From positions 21,104 through 85,103 of the forward strand of contig JAXMAF010000021.1 in assembly GCA_046350555.1 (NCBI GenBank): a stretch of DNA of 64,000 bases, given 5' to 3'. The stretch is from JAXMAF01 sp046350555 (lineage in GTDB: Bacteria > Planctomycetota > Phycisphaerae > Phycisphaerales > SM1A02). Positions within the stretch are counted from its first letter, which is position 1; the number at the start of each line of letters is the position of its first letter. The position numbers and the translations under genes were made by a program. Below, piece by piece: positions 8,617 through 17,210 of this stretch. The notes under the pieces were generated by a model, which was not told the origin of the DNA, made no database searches, and saw nothing but the letters and a program-made list of their open reading frames with translations.

Positions 8617-9659
8617 GCCGCCCGTCCGCCCGCACCAACCGCACGAAGCGCGGCGCGCGTCCCCAGCCGCGGAGCGTCCTGCGCGTGCCTCGATTCGGGC
8701 TGCGCCTCGGCTCGCTGATCGACTGGATGGAATGGACGACGATGCGGCGCGCCGGCACCGCGGCGCTCTGGCTCGTGGTGATCGTCGGCATCGTCCTTGG
8801 CTGGACGCTCGGGGTCCCGCGGCTGGCAACCTATGCGGGCTCGAACGCCCCGGTGCGCGTCGGCACCCAGCCCGTCCGCTACCTCTCGACGATCTCCGGC
8901 GACGTCGACGAACGCGGCGGCGACTCGACGGGATCCAGCGGGCCTGACGTCGGCGCGGCGCGCCGCGTCGCTGTCGACCCCACGCCGATGACCGTGACCT
9001 TCCGCGACCTTCCCGGCTGGATGCAGGGCGATGAGCTCGAGCGGCTCACGTGCATCGTCACCGAGTGCGTCGGCGACGATGCCCTCGATCGCGACGGGCT
9101 GGTTCGCGCCCGCGAGCGTCTGCTCGCCACCGGCTGGTTCGATTCGATCGCCCAGGTTCGGCGGCGCGAGCTCGACCAGGTCGAGATCGTCGCCTCCTTC
9201 GTGACGCCAGCGGCCCTGGTGCGCACGCACGACCGCGATCATCTCATCGACAGCAACGGGCGGCTCCTGCCGCGATCCTGGCCCTCCGGCCAAGGGCCGG
9301 AGATCGGCGTCATCGTCGGCGTGAACGCCGAGCTTCCCCGTCATCCGGGGGACGCATGGCCCGGCGCCGACATCGCCGCGGCGCTCGCCGTCCTGGAGAT
9401 CGTCGACCGACAGCCGTGGGCGTCGCAGGTGGAGGCCGTCGACGTCGCCGGGTTCGGCGCCGATCGATCCGTGCGGCTCCTCACCAACCGAGGCACCACG
9501 ATCCGCTGGGGCCGCGCTCCCGGCGAGGAGCGCGCCGCCGAGGTGCCCGTCGCGATGAAGCTCGACTACCTGATGCTCCACCATCGGAAGTACGGCCACA
9601 TCGACGGCGGACTCGTCGGCGAGGTCGACGTGAGCCAGGACGTCGCCGTGGTGCGATGA
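8613..9659 (+). CDS. ftsQ: FtsQ/DivIB-like cell division protein
   Basis: 348 residues with the FtsQ layout: a basic cytoplasmic N-terminus rich in Arg and Lys, one membrane helix at about 48-67 (TAALWLVVIVGIVLGWTLGV), a spacer, then a POTRA-like region (about 125-200; LERLTCIVTECVGDDALDRD, VRARERLLATGWFDSIAQV) and a beta domain with HLIDSNGRLLP, typical of FtsQ (D-x-x-G-x-L). Position after murC, murB and ddl supports the call because ddl-ftsQ is a widespread order. It starts inside the ddl stop codon. FtsQ normally links the early division ring to FtsB/FtsL; here no ftsA or ftsZ follows. Sequence divergence is large, so the family call is by pattern and context. Confidence 0.72.
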   Translation: MSRPSARTNRTKRGARPQPRSVLRVPRFGLRLGSLIDWMEWTTMRRAGTAALWLVVIVGIVLGWTLGVPRLATYAGSNAPVRVGTQPVRYLSTISGDVDERGGDSTGSSGPDVGAARRVAVDPTPMTVTFRDLPGWMQGDELERLTCIVTECVGDDALDRDGLVRARERLLATGWFDSIAQVRRRELDQVEIVASFVTPAALVRTHDRDHLIDSNGRLLPRSWPSGQGPEIGVIVGVNAELPRHPGDAWPGADIAAALAVLEIVDRQPWASQVEAVDVAGFGADRSVRLLTNRGTTIRWGRAPGEERAAEVPVAMKLDYLMLHHRKYGHIDGGLVGEVDVSQDVAVVR

Positions 9660-9701
9660 GGCGAGGCGTTCGTCCCCCACGCGCCGCGCTACCGTCACCT
9701 C

Positions 9702-10451
9702 GTGCCTCCCCCGCTTCCACGTGGCCTTCTCTTCCTGGCCTCCCTGTGGCTCATCGCGTCGTGGACGCTCTCCATCGGCATTCGACCGCCCCTTCAGCCC
9801 TCCTCGGCGAGCTACACGCCAGGCGTGCGATCGATGCTGCTCTGCACCACGATCGGCCTGACGATCGCCTGGCCGATGCTGCGGCTGAGCCAGGCGAGGT
9901 GTGCGCAGTCGATTCGTCGCACGCTGCTCGACCTCGCCGTCCTCGTGGCCCTCGTCCAGGTCGTCGTCTGGCCGCTGCGGCTGGTCACGCCATGGTCGGT
10001 GGCGCGCACGCTCGCCGTCGACGGAACGCTCGTGGCATGGACGGCGCTCGCGGGCGCCATCGTCGCCGTTGGAAGCCGCTTCAGGGCGCGGGGTCGCACG
10101 CTCACCATGGCGTCGATCCTCGCGCTCGTGCTGGCCGTTCCGCTCGTCGAGCATGTGGGCCGCGAACTGCTCCGGCCGACGTCGCACGGCGCGGCATCGG
10201 ACGAGGACGACGCCGCGGAGTGGCCCGTCGCGGCGGCGTTCACGCGGCTCAGCCCGGTCACCGCGATCCACGCGCTCACGGGCGGTGGCCCCGCGCGACC
10301 CGAGTCGACCGATCGCATCTCGCTCGCGACGGCCGCGTTCGCCGCGTTCGTGGCGTGGATCGCCGTCGGCCTGGGCGAGCTTGCGCGGCTGATCGTCCCG
10401 TCGTCGGCAGGACGCCTGGACGGCGCGCCCGGCGGCGCGACATCCGGGTGA
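9702..10451 (+). CDS. Uncharacterised integral membrane protein, 249 aa
   Basis: Not recognised. GTG start at 9702. Hydrophobic segments near residues 7-26, 45-62, 75-95, 105-125, 135-152 and 210-232 suggest about six membrane helices. A charged loop with HGAASDEDDAAEWP lies between helices five and six. It sits 42 bases after the ftsQ-like gene and 190 bases before greA on the same strand, so it may belong to the envelope operon. No catalytic motif is visible. Confidence 0.6.
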   Translation: MPPPLPRGLLFLASLWLIASWTLSIGIRPPLQPSSASYTPGVRSMLLCTTIGLTIAWPMLRLSQARCAQSIRRTLLDLAVLVALVQVVVWPLRLVTPWSVARTLAVDGTLVAWTALAGAIVAVGSRFRARGRTLTMASILALVLAVPLVEHVGRELLRPTSHGAASDEDDAAEWPVAAAFTRLSPVTAIHALTGGGPARPESTDRISLATAAFAAFVAWIAVGLGELARLIVPSSAGRLDGAPGGATSG

Positions 10452-10641
10452 GCGGGACCGTGGCGGAGGCGGCTCGTGGAGCGGCGGCCCGCTGGCCGAC
10501 GCGACGAAGCCGTCGTATCCTGACGCCGGATCTGCGAATCGGCGCCGCACCCGCGGTGCCGCCAGTGCCCCGCCGCCCCGTCCGCGCACCCGAATGGGTT
10601 CCCAGGGGCGGCGTCGTCTTCACGTGGTCGGAGCCGTCGAC

Positions 10642-11109
10642 ATGAACTTCATCACCGCCGAGGAGAAGACCAAGCTCGAGGCCCACCTGCACGAGTTGGT
10701 CGCTCGCCGCAAGCAGATCACGGAGCGCATCGCGGAGGCCCGCGCGCTCGGCGACCTTCGCGAGAACGCCGAATACCACGCCGCCCGCGAGGACCAGGGA
10801 CACAACGAGGCGAAGATCCGCGATCTCGAGAGCCGCCTTGCGACGGCCCAGGTGGCGCACGCCACGGAGATGCCCGAGGGCATGGTCTTCGTCGGCGCCA
10901 TCGTGAAGCTGCGCGACGTGGAGGGCAACGACGAGGACGTCTACCGGATCGTCGGCGAGGCGAGCGGCAACTTCACCGCCGATTACATCGAAGTGACGAC
11001 CAATTCGCCGATGGGCATGGCGCTCATGAAGGCGCGGGTCGGCGAGACGGTCACCGTGAACCTGCCGCGCGGGGCCAAGCGCTTCGCCATCGTCGAAATC
11101 GTGAGCTGA
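10642..11109 (+). CDS. greA: Transcription elongation factor GreA
   Basis: Rescues backtracked RNA polymerase by stimulating transcript cleavage in the secondary channel. With the ATG at 10642 the protein is 155 residues, the normal family length, and begins MNFITAEEKTKLEAHLHELV. The N-terminal coiled coil carries the tip motif LGDLRENAEYHAAREDQ with the acidic pair that holds Mg at the active site. The C-terminal FKBP-like domain contains GMVFVGAIVKLRDVEG and ends with SPMGMALM and a GETVTVNLP strand. Four bases separate it from the cardiolipin synthase gene, suggesting one transcript. Confidence 0.95.
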   Translation: MNFITAEEKTKLEAHLHELVARRKQITERIAEARALGDLRENAEYHAAREDQGHNEAKIRDLESRLATAQVAHATEMPEGMVFVGAIVKLRDVEGNDEDVYRIVGEASGNFTADYIEVTTNSPMGMALMKARVGETVTVNLPRGAKRFAIVEIVS

Positions 11110-11112
11110 CGC

Positions 11113-12588
11113 GTGGCGGACGTTCCCACCACGGCCATCCTGGCGATCGACTGGCCCGGCTCGCTGCCGTTCTTCCTCGTCCTGGACTGGATCGTGCGGC
11201 TGACCATGGTCGGCGTCGTGCTCCTGCGCCGGCGCGAGCCGAGCGTCTCGCTCGCCTGGTGCGCCGTCGTCCTCTCGGTTCCCATCGTCGGCGCGCTGTC
11301 GTACCTCATGTTCGGCGAGGCCCGCCTCGGCCATCGGCGGCTGCGCCGCTATCGCGAGATCGTCGCCCGCATCGAGCATCCCGAGGCGCGGCGCTTCTCG
11401 CACGACGATCCCGCGACCAACGCGCTCAACGAGACCGATCGACAGATCGCGCTCCTCGCCGAGAGCGTCGGCGGCAACATCCCGCGGACGGGCAACCGCA
11501 TGCAGCTCTTCGGCGACACCGACGTCGTCGTGCAGCGGCTGGTCGAGGACATCGACGCCGCCCGCGAACACGTCCACGTGCTCTTCTACATCTGGCTCGC
11601 CGACGACTCGGGCCGCCGCGTGGCCGAGGCGCTCCTGCGGGCGGCGAAGCGCGGCGTGGCGTGCCGCGTGCTCGTGGACGACGTGGGCAGCCGCGACTTC
11701 CTGCGCGGCCCGCTGCGGACGGCGCTCGAGCACGGCGGCGTGCGCGTCGCCGGCGCGCTGCCGGTGAACCTGCTGCGCGTCGCGCTCGCCCGGATCGACC
11801 TGCGCAACCACCGAAAGATCGCGGTGATCGACCGCGCCATCGGCTGGACCGGCAGTCAGAACATCGCCAACGCCGACTTCGCGCCGAAGCGCCGATACGC
11901 CCCATGGGTCGACTGCATGGTGCGCATCGAGGGACCCGTGGTGCGCGACCTCCAGACGCTCTTCGTGGAGGACTGGTACCTCGACACCGACGAATCGCTG
12001 GAGGAACTGCTCGTCGCGCCGGTGGCCCCGCGCGAAGGCGGCGTCACGACCCAACTGCTCGGCACCGGGCCGGCCTCGTCGCGGGCGCCGATGCGGCTGC
12101 TGGTGCAGGCCATGACGCAGGTCGCCCGCGAGGAGCTCATCCTCACGACGCCCTACTTCGTTCCCGACGAGGCGACGCTCCTCTCGCTGGCGTCGGCCGC
12201 GCGGCGCGGCGTGACGACGAAGCTCGTGGTCCCACGGCGCAACGACTCGCACCTGGTGGCGCTGGCCAGCCGCAGCTTCTACGACCCGCTGCTCGACGCC
12301 GGTGTCGACATCCTCGAGTTCCGCGACGGACTGCTGCACGCCAAGACCCTGACCGTCGACCGCCGCGTCGGCCTGATCTCCAGCGCGAACCTGGATCGGC
12401 GCAGCTTCGACCTCAACTTCGAGAGCGGGCTCGTGGTCTTCGACGACGACTTCTCGAGCCAGCTTCGATTCCTCCAGGTTGGCTACGTGGAGGCGTCCAC
12501 ACCCGTGAGTCCCGCCGCATGGCGCCGCCGGATCTGGCCCGTGCGGTTGGCGCAGAACGCGGCGGGGTTGTTGGCGCCCGTCCTGTGA
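11113..12588 (+). CDS. cls: Cardiolipin synthase
   Basis: Phospholipase D family enzyme that makes cardiolipin from phosphatidylglycerol at the inner membrane. 491 residues: two N-terminal membrane helices (PFFLVLDWIVRLTMVGVVLL, then a second near residues 50-66), a cytoplasmic core, and two HKD motifs, H-R-K-I-A-V-I-D in NHRKIAVIDRAIGWTGSQN and H-A-K-T-L-T-V-D in LLHAKTLTVDRRVGLISSAN. Both repeats keep the downstream G/S-x-x-N segment needed for catalysis. Start is GTG at 11113, right after greA. The end of the gene converges on valS with a 67-base gap. Confidence 0.93.
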   Translation: MADVPTTAILAIDWPGSLPFFLVLDWIVRLTMVGVVLLRRREPSVSLAWCAVVLSVPIVGALSYLMFGEARLGHRRLRRYREIVARIEHPEARRFSHDDPATNALNETDRQIALLAESVGGNIPRTGNRMQLFGDTDVVVQRLVEDIDAAREHVHVLFYIWLADDSGRRVAEALLRAAKRGVACRVLVDDVGSRDFLRGPLRTALEHGGVRVAGALPVNLLRVALARIDLRNHRKIAVIDRAIGWTGSQNIANADFAPKRRYAPWVDCMVRIEGPVVRDLQTLFVEDWYLDTDESLEELLVAPVAPREGGVTTQLLGTGPASSRAPMRLLVQAMTQVAREELILTTPYFVPDEATLLSLASAARRGVTTKLVVPRRNDSHLVALASRSFYDPLLDAGVDILEFRDGLLHAKTLTVDRRVGLISSANLDRRSFDLNFESGLVVFDDDFSSQLRFLQVGYVEASTPVSPAAWRRRIWPVRLAQNAAGLLAPVL

Positions 12589-12655
12589 GGCGACGTCGGC
12601 TGCGCCGACTGGCGCCGCTGCGCGGCATCCAACGTGCCTCCGGGTCTCGTGCCCG

Positions 12656-15600
12656 CTACAGCGATCTTCGCGCGGCCTCGGCGGCGACGAGTTCGGCTTC
12701 GGCCTTCGCGAGCTTCTCGCGCGTCTCGTCGACCACGGCCGGTGGCGCCTTGGCGACATAGCCCGCTTTGCCGAGCTTGGCGCGGAAGCCGGCGATGCCG
12801 CGTGCCAGGTCGGCGATCACCTTGTCGAGCCGGGCGCGCTCGGCGTCGGCATCGGCGCCGTCGATCGAATCGATCAGCCCCGCAAGGAGGCATTCGTGCC
12901 CCTCGAACGGCAGCGCCAGCGCGCCCGGCTCGCGGCTCGTCGGCGCCTCCTCGACCGACTCGAGTCCCGCGAGCGTCTCGACGACGCCTTCGCCGGCATG
13001 GACGACCGCGACGATCGGGGTTGGCGCCAGCAGCCGGATCCGGCGCTTTGGCTGCACCTTCCGCTCGCCGCGCAGGTTGCGGATCGCCGAGACGAGCGCC
13101 TGGACGCGCTCGAACGTCGCGATCGCGTCCTTGTCGTCGACACGACAGGCGATGTCGGGCCACGACGCGGTCGCGAGCAGGTCGTTCGGCGGAAGGCGGA
13201 CGCCATCGAGCCCCGCGGCGCCGGCGGCCTGCACCGCGGGCCAGAGCGCCTCGGTGACGTGCGGCACCACCGGGTGCAACAGGCGCAGCGTCGCGTCGAG
13301 CACCGTGCGAAGCACCTGCCGCTGCGTCGGATCGCCCTTCACCGTCGGCTTCACCGCCTCGAGGTACCAGTCGCAGAAGTCGCGCCACACGAAGTCGTAC
13401 ATCGCGTCGGCATACGTCGCGAACTGATACTCGGCCAGCGCATCCTCGACGTGGTGCAGCGTGCGGTGCAGGCGCGTCACGATCCACCGATCGACGAGGC
13501 GCCTCGGGCGTGTCGCCGTCGCCGGCGATGCGCCGCCGTCGACCTCGCCGATTGCCCCGCCCAGGTTCGCCAGCGCAAAGCGCGTCGCGTTCCAGAGCTT
13601 GTTGCAGAAGTTGCGGCCCAGGTCGAAGCGCGCCGAGGTGTTCCGCGCGAGCGGCATCTCGGCGGTGGGCTTGGCCCTTCCCGTCGCGGCGCCGTAGCCG
13701 GAGACGAACTTCCTCGAAGGGTTCCCCGGCGAGGACTGGATTGGTTCGGCGACCGTGTGGCCGGCGCCGTCCACGAACGTCTTCGGCGCGAAGACCGCTC
13801 CGCTGAACGGATCGACGATGTCCACCGGCATGCGCACGTCCTGCGTGTTCGTCGACAACTGCGCGAGCACGAAGCGCATCCCGTCGGCGCCGTGGCTGTG
13901 GATGATGTCGCGCGGATCGACGCCGTTGCCGAGCGACTTGCTCATCTTCTGCCCGAAGGTATCCTGGATCACCGCGTGCACGAAGACGTTGGTGAAGGGG
14001 AGCGTGCCATCGCGGAAATGGCGGTTGAACATCACCATGCGCGAGACCCACAGCGTGAGGATCTCGCGCGCCGTCGAGAGCACCGACGATGGGTTGAACG
14101 TCTCGAGGAGTTTCGTGCCCTCCGGAAACTCGCCGGGAAACGCCGTCGGATCGGGCCAGCCCATGGTCGAGATGGGCCAGAGGGCGCTGGAGAACCAGGT
14201 GTCGAGGACGTCGGGATCCTGGGTGAAGCCGTTGCGCTCGAGTGCGTCGACGATCTCGCGGTCGTCGTCGCGGCGGATGCAGGCGAAGCGAATGGAGCCC
14301 CCGCCGTCGTCGCGCACCAGGGCGATCCGGCCGGACCGTTCCCACGCCGCAAGCTGGTCGAGCGCGCCACCTGCGCGCGGCTCGCGTGCGGCCGGGGCGC
14401 CCCACACCGGAATCCGATGCCCCCACCACAACTGCCTTGAAATGCACCAGTCACGCAGGTTCTCGTGCCAGAGCTGGAACGTCTTCGCGTAGCGCGCTGG
14501 GAAGAAGCGAAGCGTGCCGTCGCCCTCGCAGCCTCGGCCTGCGTCGCGCGGGGCCGTCGCGATCGCCGGGTCGTATTGATCATCGGCCATCGCCCGCAGC
14601 GCCGCGCCCTTCATGCGGTCGTCGGTCACGCGCACGTACCACTGATCGCTCAGGTACGGCTCGATGGGGACGTGCGACCGCTCCGAGTGTCCCACCGCGT
14701 GGCGATGCGGCTTGACGCTCCCGAGCAGGTCGTTCTCCTTGAACCAGCGCACGATGCCCTTCCGCGCCTCCTCGCGCGACAGCCCAACGAACTTCGCCGC
14801 CTCGGGCGAGACATCCCTCCAGCCATGCGTCGCCGAGATCGTCGCATCCGGCGCCAAGACGTTGACCACCTCGAGCCCATGGCGCAGACCGATCTCCCAG
14901 TCGTTGGGATCGTGCGCCGGCGTCACCTTGAGAAAGCCCGTCGCGAACGCCGACTTCGGATCGGCCGGATCGCCGCCCATCGACTGCGGAAGGACCACGT
15001 AGTCGTCCTCGACGATCGGGATCCTGCGCCCGACGATCGGCAGCTCCACGAACTTCCCGCGGAAGAGCGCCGCACGCGGATCGCGCGGGTTGATCGCCAC
15101 GGCGGTGTCGCCGAGCATCGTCTCGGGACGCGTCGTCGCCACGGTCACGAACGCCGTCTCGCCGCTGCCGCCGATGACCGGATAGCGCAGCTCGTGCATC
15201 GCGCCATCGATCTCCTCCATCTCGACTTCGTCGTCGGCGAGTGCCGTCTGGGCGACCGGATCCCAGTTCACCAGCCGCTTGCCGCGATAGATGAGGCCGT
15301 CGCGGAAGAGCCGGAAGAACGCCTCGCGCACCGCCGCGGCGCAGACCGGGTCCATCGTGAAGCGCGTGCGCTCGAAGTCGCACGACGCGCCCATCGCGTC
15401 GAGCTGCTCGAGGATCGTGGCCTCGTATTCGTCCTTCCACGCCTGGACCCTGGCGACGAACCTCTCGCGGCCCATCTCGGCGCGGCGCTGCGGCGGATTC
15501 TCCTGGAGCAAACGGCGCTCGACGACCGCCTGCGTCGAGATCCCCGCGTGGTCGGTGCCGGGCATCCACAGGGCGCGGTCCCCGCGCATGCGCGCCACGC

Positions 15601-15814
15601 GCACGAGGATGTCCTGCAACGTGTTGTTGAACGCGTGACCGAGATGCAGCGCACCCGTCACGTTGGGTGGCGGGATGACGATGCAGAAGGGCTCGCCCGG
15701 AGCGTCGACATCGACGTGAAAGCAGCGCCGCGCCTTCCAGAGCGCGTGCACCGCCGGTTCCGCGTCGGCGGGCACGTAGGCCTTCGGCAGCTCGGTCGTG
15801 GGCGTGGAGGACAT
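12656..15814 (-). CDS. valS: Valyl-tRNA synthetase
   Basis: Class I synthetase charging tRNA-Val. 1052 residues, somewhat longer than the usual 880-950. ATG at 15814 gives the family N-terminus (LPKAYVPADAEPAVHALW). Motifs: PPPNVTGALHLGH with the HIGH equivalent HLGH at 57-60, the CP1 editing domain with TVATTRPETMLGDTAVAINP, DVLDTWFSSALWP, and the KMSKS loop at residue 623 (FGQKMSKSLGNGVDP). The segment after KMSKS (about 660-700) contains an insertion with FVDGAGHTVAEPIQSSPGNP, not seen in typical enzymes, and the last 70 residues form the C-terminal coiled coil that contacts tRNA. Divergent from the TPR lipoprotein gene, 180 bases away. Confidence 0.97.
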   Translation of the reverse strand: MSSTPTTELPKAYVPADAEPAVHALWKARRCFHVDVDAPGEPFCIVIPPPNVTGALHLGHAFNNTLQDILVRVARMRGDRALWMPGTDHAGISTQAVVERRLLQENPPQRRAEMGRERFVARVQAWKDEYEATILEQLDAMGASCDFERTRFTMDPVCAAAVREAFFRLFRDGLIYRGKRLVNWDPVAQTALADDEVEMEEIDGAMHELRYPVIGGSGETAFVTVATTRPETMLGDTAVAINPRDPRAALFRGKFVELPIVGRRIPIVEDDYVVLPQSMGGDPADPKSAFATGFLKVTPAHDPNDWEIGLRHGLEVVNVLAPDATISATHGWRDVSPEAAKFVGLSREEARKGIVRWFKENDLLGSVKPHRHAVGHSERSHVPIEPYLSDQWYVRVTDDRMKGAALRAMADDQYDPAIATAPRDAGRGCEGDGTLRFFPARYAKTFQLWHENLRDWCISRQLWWGHRIPVWGAPAAREPRAGGALDQLAAWERSGRIALVRDDGGGSIRFACIRRDDDREIVDALERNGFTQDPDVLDTWFSSALWPISTMGWPDPTAFPGEFPEGTKLLETFNPSSVLSTAREILTLWVSRMVMFNRHFRDGTLPFTNVFVHAVIQDTFGQKMSKSLGNGVDPRDIIHSHGADGMRFVLAQLSTNTQDVRMPVDIVDPFSGAVFAPKTFVDGAGHTVAEPIQSSPGNPSRKFVSGYGAATGRAKPTAEMPLARNTSARFDLGRNFCNKLWNATRFALANLGGAIGEVDGGASPATATRPRRLVDRWIVTRLHRTLHHVEDALAEYQFATYADAMYDFVWRDFCDWYLEAVKPTVKGDPTQRQVLRTVLDATLRLLHPVVPHVTEALWPAVQAAGAAGLDGVRLPPNDLLATASWPDIACRVDDKDAIATFERVQALVSAIRNLRGERKVQPKRRIRLLAPTPIVAVVHAGEGVVETLAGLESVEEAPTSREPGALALPFEGHECLLAGLIDSIDGADADAERARLDKVIADLARGIAGFRAKLGKAGYVAKAPPAVVDETREKLAKAEAELVAAEAARRSL

Positions 15815-15994
15815 GGGGTGGCGATGATACGGGAAGGCCGCCACGGTCGGCGTTCGTCACGACGGCCCACGGCCCTCGCGCGGCCGCATGCGAGGTCCCT
15901 CGCGGATCACGGCGCAACAATCCCGCGGCGCTCGTCCCGCGCCCGCCCTGAGCATGCCTTCCTCCCTCTCCTCGCGCCCCCCCGCGACCTCGAC

Positions 15995-17149
15995 GTGATC
16001 GCAACCCATCGGACCATCATCATCGTCGTCGCGGCCCTCGCAGGCGCGCTGCTTGGCGCGTGCGGCGATCGCGCCGCCGCGCCGACCTCCGCCAGCGCGC
16101 CGTCGCGCGAGGCGATCGCCGCGGCGCTGGCCAGCGCAGAGAAGCTGCTCGCGGCGCAGCGCTTCGAGGAGGCCGAGATCGTGGCGGCGCAGCTCGCCAC
16201 GAAGGACGCGAGTGATTGGCGCGCTCACGAGCTCCTGGGACGCGTCCTCTCGGCCCGCGCGGCGGTCTTCGCCGAGCGTGCAGGCGGCGCCGAAGGCACG
16301 GGCGGCGCCGACGGTGCGGGGGGCGCCGAGGGCACGGGCCGCGCCGAGAGCGCGGAACACGCGGCACCCGACTCGGCGGCGCAGCGGATCGTCGCGTATC
16401 GCGCGCGGGCCAACGACGCCTATGGCCGCGCAGCGGCGCTCGCGGCGGGCAACGCGTCACTCTGGAGCGCCGCGGGTGTCGCCGCGGAACTCGTGGGCGA
16501 CCTCGACGCCGCCCGCGATCGCTTCGCCAAGGCCGCCGAGCTGGCGCCGGACGATCCTCGTCCGCCGCTCTTCGAGGCGCAGGTTCACCTGCGCCGCCAA
16601 CAGCTCGACGACGCCGCGCGGTGCCTGGACCGGGCGCTTGTCCTGCGCCCGGACGAGCCGTATGCGCTCGCAAGCCGCGCCGAGATCGCCCGCCAGCGCG
16701 GCGACTTCGAGGACGCCCTGCGCGACGTTCGCGCCGCCCGGCGCGCCGCCGGCGAGGACGTCGCCTTCCGCGTCGCCGAGGCGCGCATCCTGCGGCAGTC
16801 GGGCCACGCGCGCGACGGGCTCGAGCTGCTTCTGGCGCTGGGCGAGCCACGGTGGCGGGAGCGCGACGTCGTCGAGGAAGTCGCGCTGGGCTTCGCGGCG
16901 ATCGGCGAACCGGCCCGCGCGGCGCAGGCGTGGGAGGCGGCGCATCGCGCGCGCCCCAAGGACTGGACGCTCGCCCTGCGCTGCGCCGACATGTGGCTGC
17001 TTGCCGACGATCCGGTCCGCGCCGACGTCTGGCTCGGCGAGGCCGAGGTCGCGGCGCCCGCCGATCCGCGCGTCGTCGATCTGCGTGGACGGATCGGCGA
17101 GCGGATCCGCAGCCGACAGGGCGGCTCGCCGGCGCCGTCGGGACACTGA
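15995..17149 (+). CDS. Lipoprotein with TPR-like repeats
   Basis: 384 residues, start GTG at 15995, chosen because it directly precedes a lipoprotein signal (TIIIVVAALAGALLGAC) with lipobox cysteine at residue 23. The mature part is alanine-rich helical repeat: segments such as AAALASAEKLLAAQRFEEAEI, WSAAGVAAELVGDLDAARD and AEIARQRGDFEDALRDVRAA have the A-x-x-x-G-x-x-x-x-A spacing of TPR units, about six to eight in all. A 24-residue glycine-alanine stretch near residues 97-120 is coded by an 18-bp tandem array. TPR lipoproteins usually act as scaffolds at the membrane; the partner here is unknown. No operon partner; the downstream gene converges. Confidence 0.75.
   Translation: MIATHRTIIIVVAALAGALLGACGDRAAAPTSASAPSREAIAAALASAEKLLAAQRFEEAEIVAAQLATKDASDWRAHELLGRVLSARAAVFAERAGGAEGTGGADGAGGAEGTGRAESAEHAAPDSAAQRIVAYRARANDAYGRAAALAAGNASLWSAAGVAAELVGDLDAARDRFAKAAELAPDDPRPPLFEAQVHLRRQQLDDAARCLDRALVLRPDEPYALASRAEIARQRGDFEDALRDVRAARRAAGEDVAFRVAEARILRQSGHARDGLELLLALGEPRWRERDVVEEVALGFAAIGEPARAAQAWEAAHRARPKDWTLALRCADMWLLADDPVRADVWLGEAEVAAPADPRVVDLRGRIGERIRSRQGGSPAPSGH
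16283..16354 (+). repeat. 18-bp in-frame tandem repeat, 4 units
   Basis: Four imperfect 18-bp units starting GGCGGCGCCGA code for GGAEGT, GGADGA, GGAEGT and GRAESA inside the TPR lipoprotein. The insert is a flexible linker between helical repeats. Reading frame is kept because the period is a multiple of three. Confidence 0.9.
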
Positions 17150-17210
17150 CGGTCCGATCGTTTCGCCGGGAAACGGCGCAACAAGCCCGCCGGCCCGCGT
17201 GCCCGGCCGA

